This document shows, in pieces, positions 6,013-7,172 of a DNA stretch of 7,172 nucleotides. The stretch comes from Bacteroidota bacterium. Lineage in GTDB: Bacteria; Bacteroidota; Bacteroidia; Bacteroidales; VadinHA17. Where the stretch lies: positions 1 to 7,172 of the forward strand of contig DAOVLD010000087.1 in the NCBI GenBank assembly GCA_030631445.1. Direction: 5' to 3'. The stretch's first letter is position 1, and every line of letters begins with the position of its first letter. Below the pieces are notes generated by a model that did not search any database, was not told the origin of the DNA, and worked only from the letters and a program-made list of their open reading frames with translations. A program made the translations under genes and the position numbers.

Positions 6013-7043
6013 TGGTAAAACCTGATGATATAAAAAAGGAATGTAAATCCATCCTGGAAGAGGGGAAAGTCAAGTATATTGTTGGGTATAAAAGAAATAA
6101 TAATTCTTACATGTCCATTCCTGCTTTTATTGAGAAAATTGAAGAAACCGATCAGTTAATATGGGATCCCACTTGTGTTTATAATCTCGTCCGCTTCATA
6201 AGAGATGAGAAATTAAGAAAAGAGAGACATAAAAACCCGGATACCAGGCCAATAGGCGTGATTGTAAAAGGATGCGATAGTCGTGCAATAAATGTACTGC
6301 TTCAGGAGAAATTTATAAAACGGGAAGATGTTTATATAATAGGTGTTGCCTGTGAAAAATCCGGTGTAATTGAAAAAAAGAAGCTAAGAAAGAAATTTAA
6401 TGAAAAAAATATAAAACAAATCGAATTTGGCAAAGACAACAATTTTATAATTGCTACTGAAAAAGGAAAAACAACTATTTCAGCAGAAGAAATCCTTGCT
6501 GAAAGATGTATCGAATGTAACAATAATACACCTGTCATTTATGATGTATTATTAGGTGAAAAGGTTGAACGGTCTTTATCTGAACATTTCAGATCATTAG
6601 AAAAGTTTGAATCAATTTCAACAGAAGAGAAGTGGAATTTCTGGAAGAAAGAACTTGATAAGTGCATACGTTGTTATGCCTGCCGGTCAGTATGTCCAAT
6701 GTGTTACTGTGATGAGTGCGTAGCTGATTCAATTAGTCTGGCAGTTAAACCGGACACTACCGCTGAGGAAAAAGCCCAAAAAATCAGGTGGGTTGAAAAA
6801 TCGCCCGTTTCTTCCGAGAATTTTAGTTACCATTTGATCCGGGCATTACATCTGGCAGGGCGCTGTATCGATTGCGGTGAATGTGAAAGAGTTTGCCCTG
6901 TAGATATTCCATTGCGCTATTTAAATAAGAAAATGGAAAAAGAAGCCAGTGAACAGTTTGGCTATACTGCAGGTTTAGACCCGGAAAAACCTGCATTGGT
7001 ATCAGACTTTAAGGATGATGATCCACAAGATTTTATCATATAA
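6012..7043 (+). CDS. FrhB/FdhB-like 2[4Fe-4S] protein, probable FlxB-type electron-transfer subunit
   Basis: The 343-residue product has two parts. The N-terminal part (about 1-200) resembles the coenzyme F420 hydrogenase/formate dehydrogenase beta-subunit family: IGVIVKGCDSRAI with C88, then IIGVACEKSGV with C114, and RCIECN (C166, C169) followed by TPVIYDVLLGE. The C-terminal part has a dicluster ferredoxin arrangement. Its first motif is C218/221/224/228, extended by C231, C233 and C236 (CPMCYCDEC); its second is C285/288/291/295 (CIDCGECERVCP). No membrane segment is apparent, so it should be cytoplasmic. Such proteins sit next to hdrA and mvhD/flxD in bacterial Flx-Hdr and related clusters, which fits here. 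It begins one base into the preceding stop codon and ends 4 bases before the next gene. Whether it binds a flavin, as FrhB does, cannot be told from sequence inspection. The exact subunit name (FlxB versus another FrhB-like partner) is uncertain, so no symbol is given. Confidence 0.8.
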   Translation: MVKPDDIKKECKSILEEGKVKYIVGYKRNNNSYMSIPAFIEKIEETDQLIWDPTCVYNLVRFIRDEKLRKERHKNPDTRPIGVIVKGCDSRAINVLLQEKFIKREDVYIIGVACEKSGVIEKKKLRKKFNEKNIKQIEFGKDNNFIIATEKGKTTISAEEILAERCIECNNNTPVIYDVLLGEKVERSLSEHFRSLEKFESISTEEKWNFWKKELDKCIRCYACRSVCPMCYCDECVADSISLAVKPDTTAEEKAQKIRWVEKSPVSSENFSYHLIRALHLAGRCIDCGECERVCPVDIPLRYLNKKMEKEASEQFGYTAGLDPEKPALVSDFKDDDPQDFII

Positions 7044-7047
7044 GTTT

Positions 7048-7172
7048 ATGCAAAAGATATTATCAAAAAAGAATTTCAGTTCCTGGTTAAAAAAACTTAA
7101 CTCATACAGGATTTTTGCACCGGTTAAATCCGGTGAGGTTTGGAGTTATGAATTAGCAGAAAACCCGGAAAA
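7048..7172 (+). CDS. AsrA/HydB-like iron-sulfur subunit (probable FlxC), 3'-truncated by window edge
   Basis: An ATG at 7048, 4 bases after the preceding stop, opens a frame of 41 complete codons plus two bases with no stop before the window ends. The N-terminus reads MQKILSKKNFSSWLKKL, then YRIFAPVKSGEVWSYEL. A helix followed by a 'Y-x-hydrophobic-APVK-x-G' strand is the typical N-terminus of the AsrA (anaerobic sulfite reductase subunit A) / group 3 hydrogenase beta-subunit family with a C-terminal Fer4_22 dicluster domain. All cluster cysteines would lie beyond the window, so this rests on a short N-terminal match and on context (next to the MvhD and FrhB-like genes). No good SD precedes the ATG; translation is probably coupled to the upstream gene. 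If the match holds, an AsrB/HydG-like FAD- and NAD(P)-binding subunit is likely encoded next. Confidence 0.6.
   Translation, partial: MQKILSKKNFSSWLKKLNSYRIFAPVKSGEVWSYELAENPE

Noticed and set aside
6332..6538. Minus-strand phenylalanine- and serine-rich frame that looks like a membrane protein
   Set aside because: It is antisense to lysine- and glutamate-rich codons of the FrhB-like gene, which produces spurious hydrophobic runs.
5590..7172. Annotation as part of a [NiFe]-hydrogenase or formate dehydrogenase operon
   Set aside because: The MvhD- and FrhB-like names suggest it, but no catalytic subunit or its metal-binding motif is in the window; the set fits an Flx-type module at least as well.

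Overview
The window is a single, tightly packed, plus-strand operon fragment from an AT-rich anaerobe, most likely a bacterium. It encodes an iron-sulfur and flavin electron-transfer apparatus. Nine genes are visible, and the first and last run off the window edges. Adjacent genes overlap or lie within about 15 bases of each other, most starts have good Shine-Dalgarno (SD) sequences, and I see no terminator, RNA gene, mobile element, repeat array or gene-free stretch. The phylum cannot be fixed from sequence alone. The low GC, Fe-S-rich content and bacterial-style SD sites suggest an anaerobic fermenter, syntroph, acetogen or sulfur/sulfate-metabolising lineage.

Layout: (1) 1-779, the 3' part of hdrB, a heterodisulfide reductase B-type subunit with two CCG cysteine modules, truncated at the left edge. 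(2) 786-3621, four genes in the order delta-alpha-beta-gamma (korD, korA, korB, korC) for a complete 2-oxoacid:ferredoxin oxidoreductase, probably 2-oxoglutarate type. (3) 3637-5586, hdrA, the full-length FAD and multi-cluster electron-bifurcating subunit. (4) 5590-6012, mvhD/flxD-like, the small [2Fe-2S] adaptor that docks an electron donor onto HdrA. (5) 6012-7043, a 343-residue FrhB/FdhB-like protein with two [4Fe-4S] motifs. (6) 7048 to the right edge, the first 41 codons of a protein resembling the AsrA/HydB (Fer4_22) family.

The last three genes after hdrA resemble the FlxD-FlxB-FlxC part of the NADH-linked Flx(Flox)-Hdr systems. In those systems an AsrB-like FAD/NAD(P)-binding subunit completes the module, and it would be expected just beyond the right edge. 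No hydrogenase or formate dehydrogenase catalytic subunit is visible.

The notable point is the nesting. A whole ferredoxin-reducing 2-oxoacid oxidoreductase sits between hdrB and hdrA. An economical reading is that 2-oxoacid oxidation (low-potential electrons), a pyridine-nucleotide module (Flx-like) and a thiol/disulfide or other CCG-domain site (HdrB) are co-expressed. They could be physically coupled through the HdrA flavin, as a bifurcating or confurcating assembly. This coupling is inferred from gene order; the sequence shows the components and not the complex.
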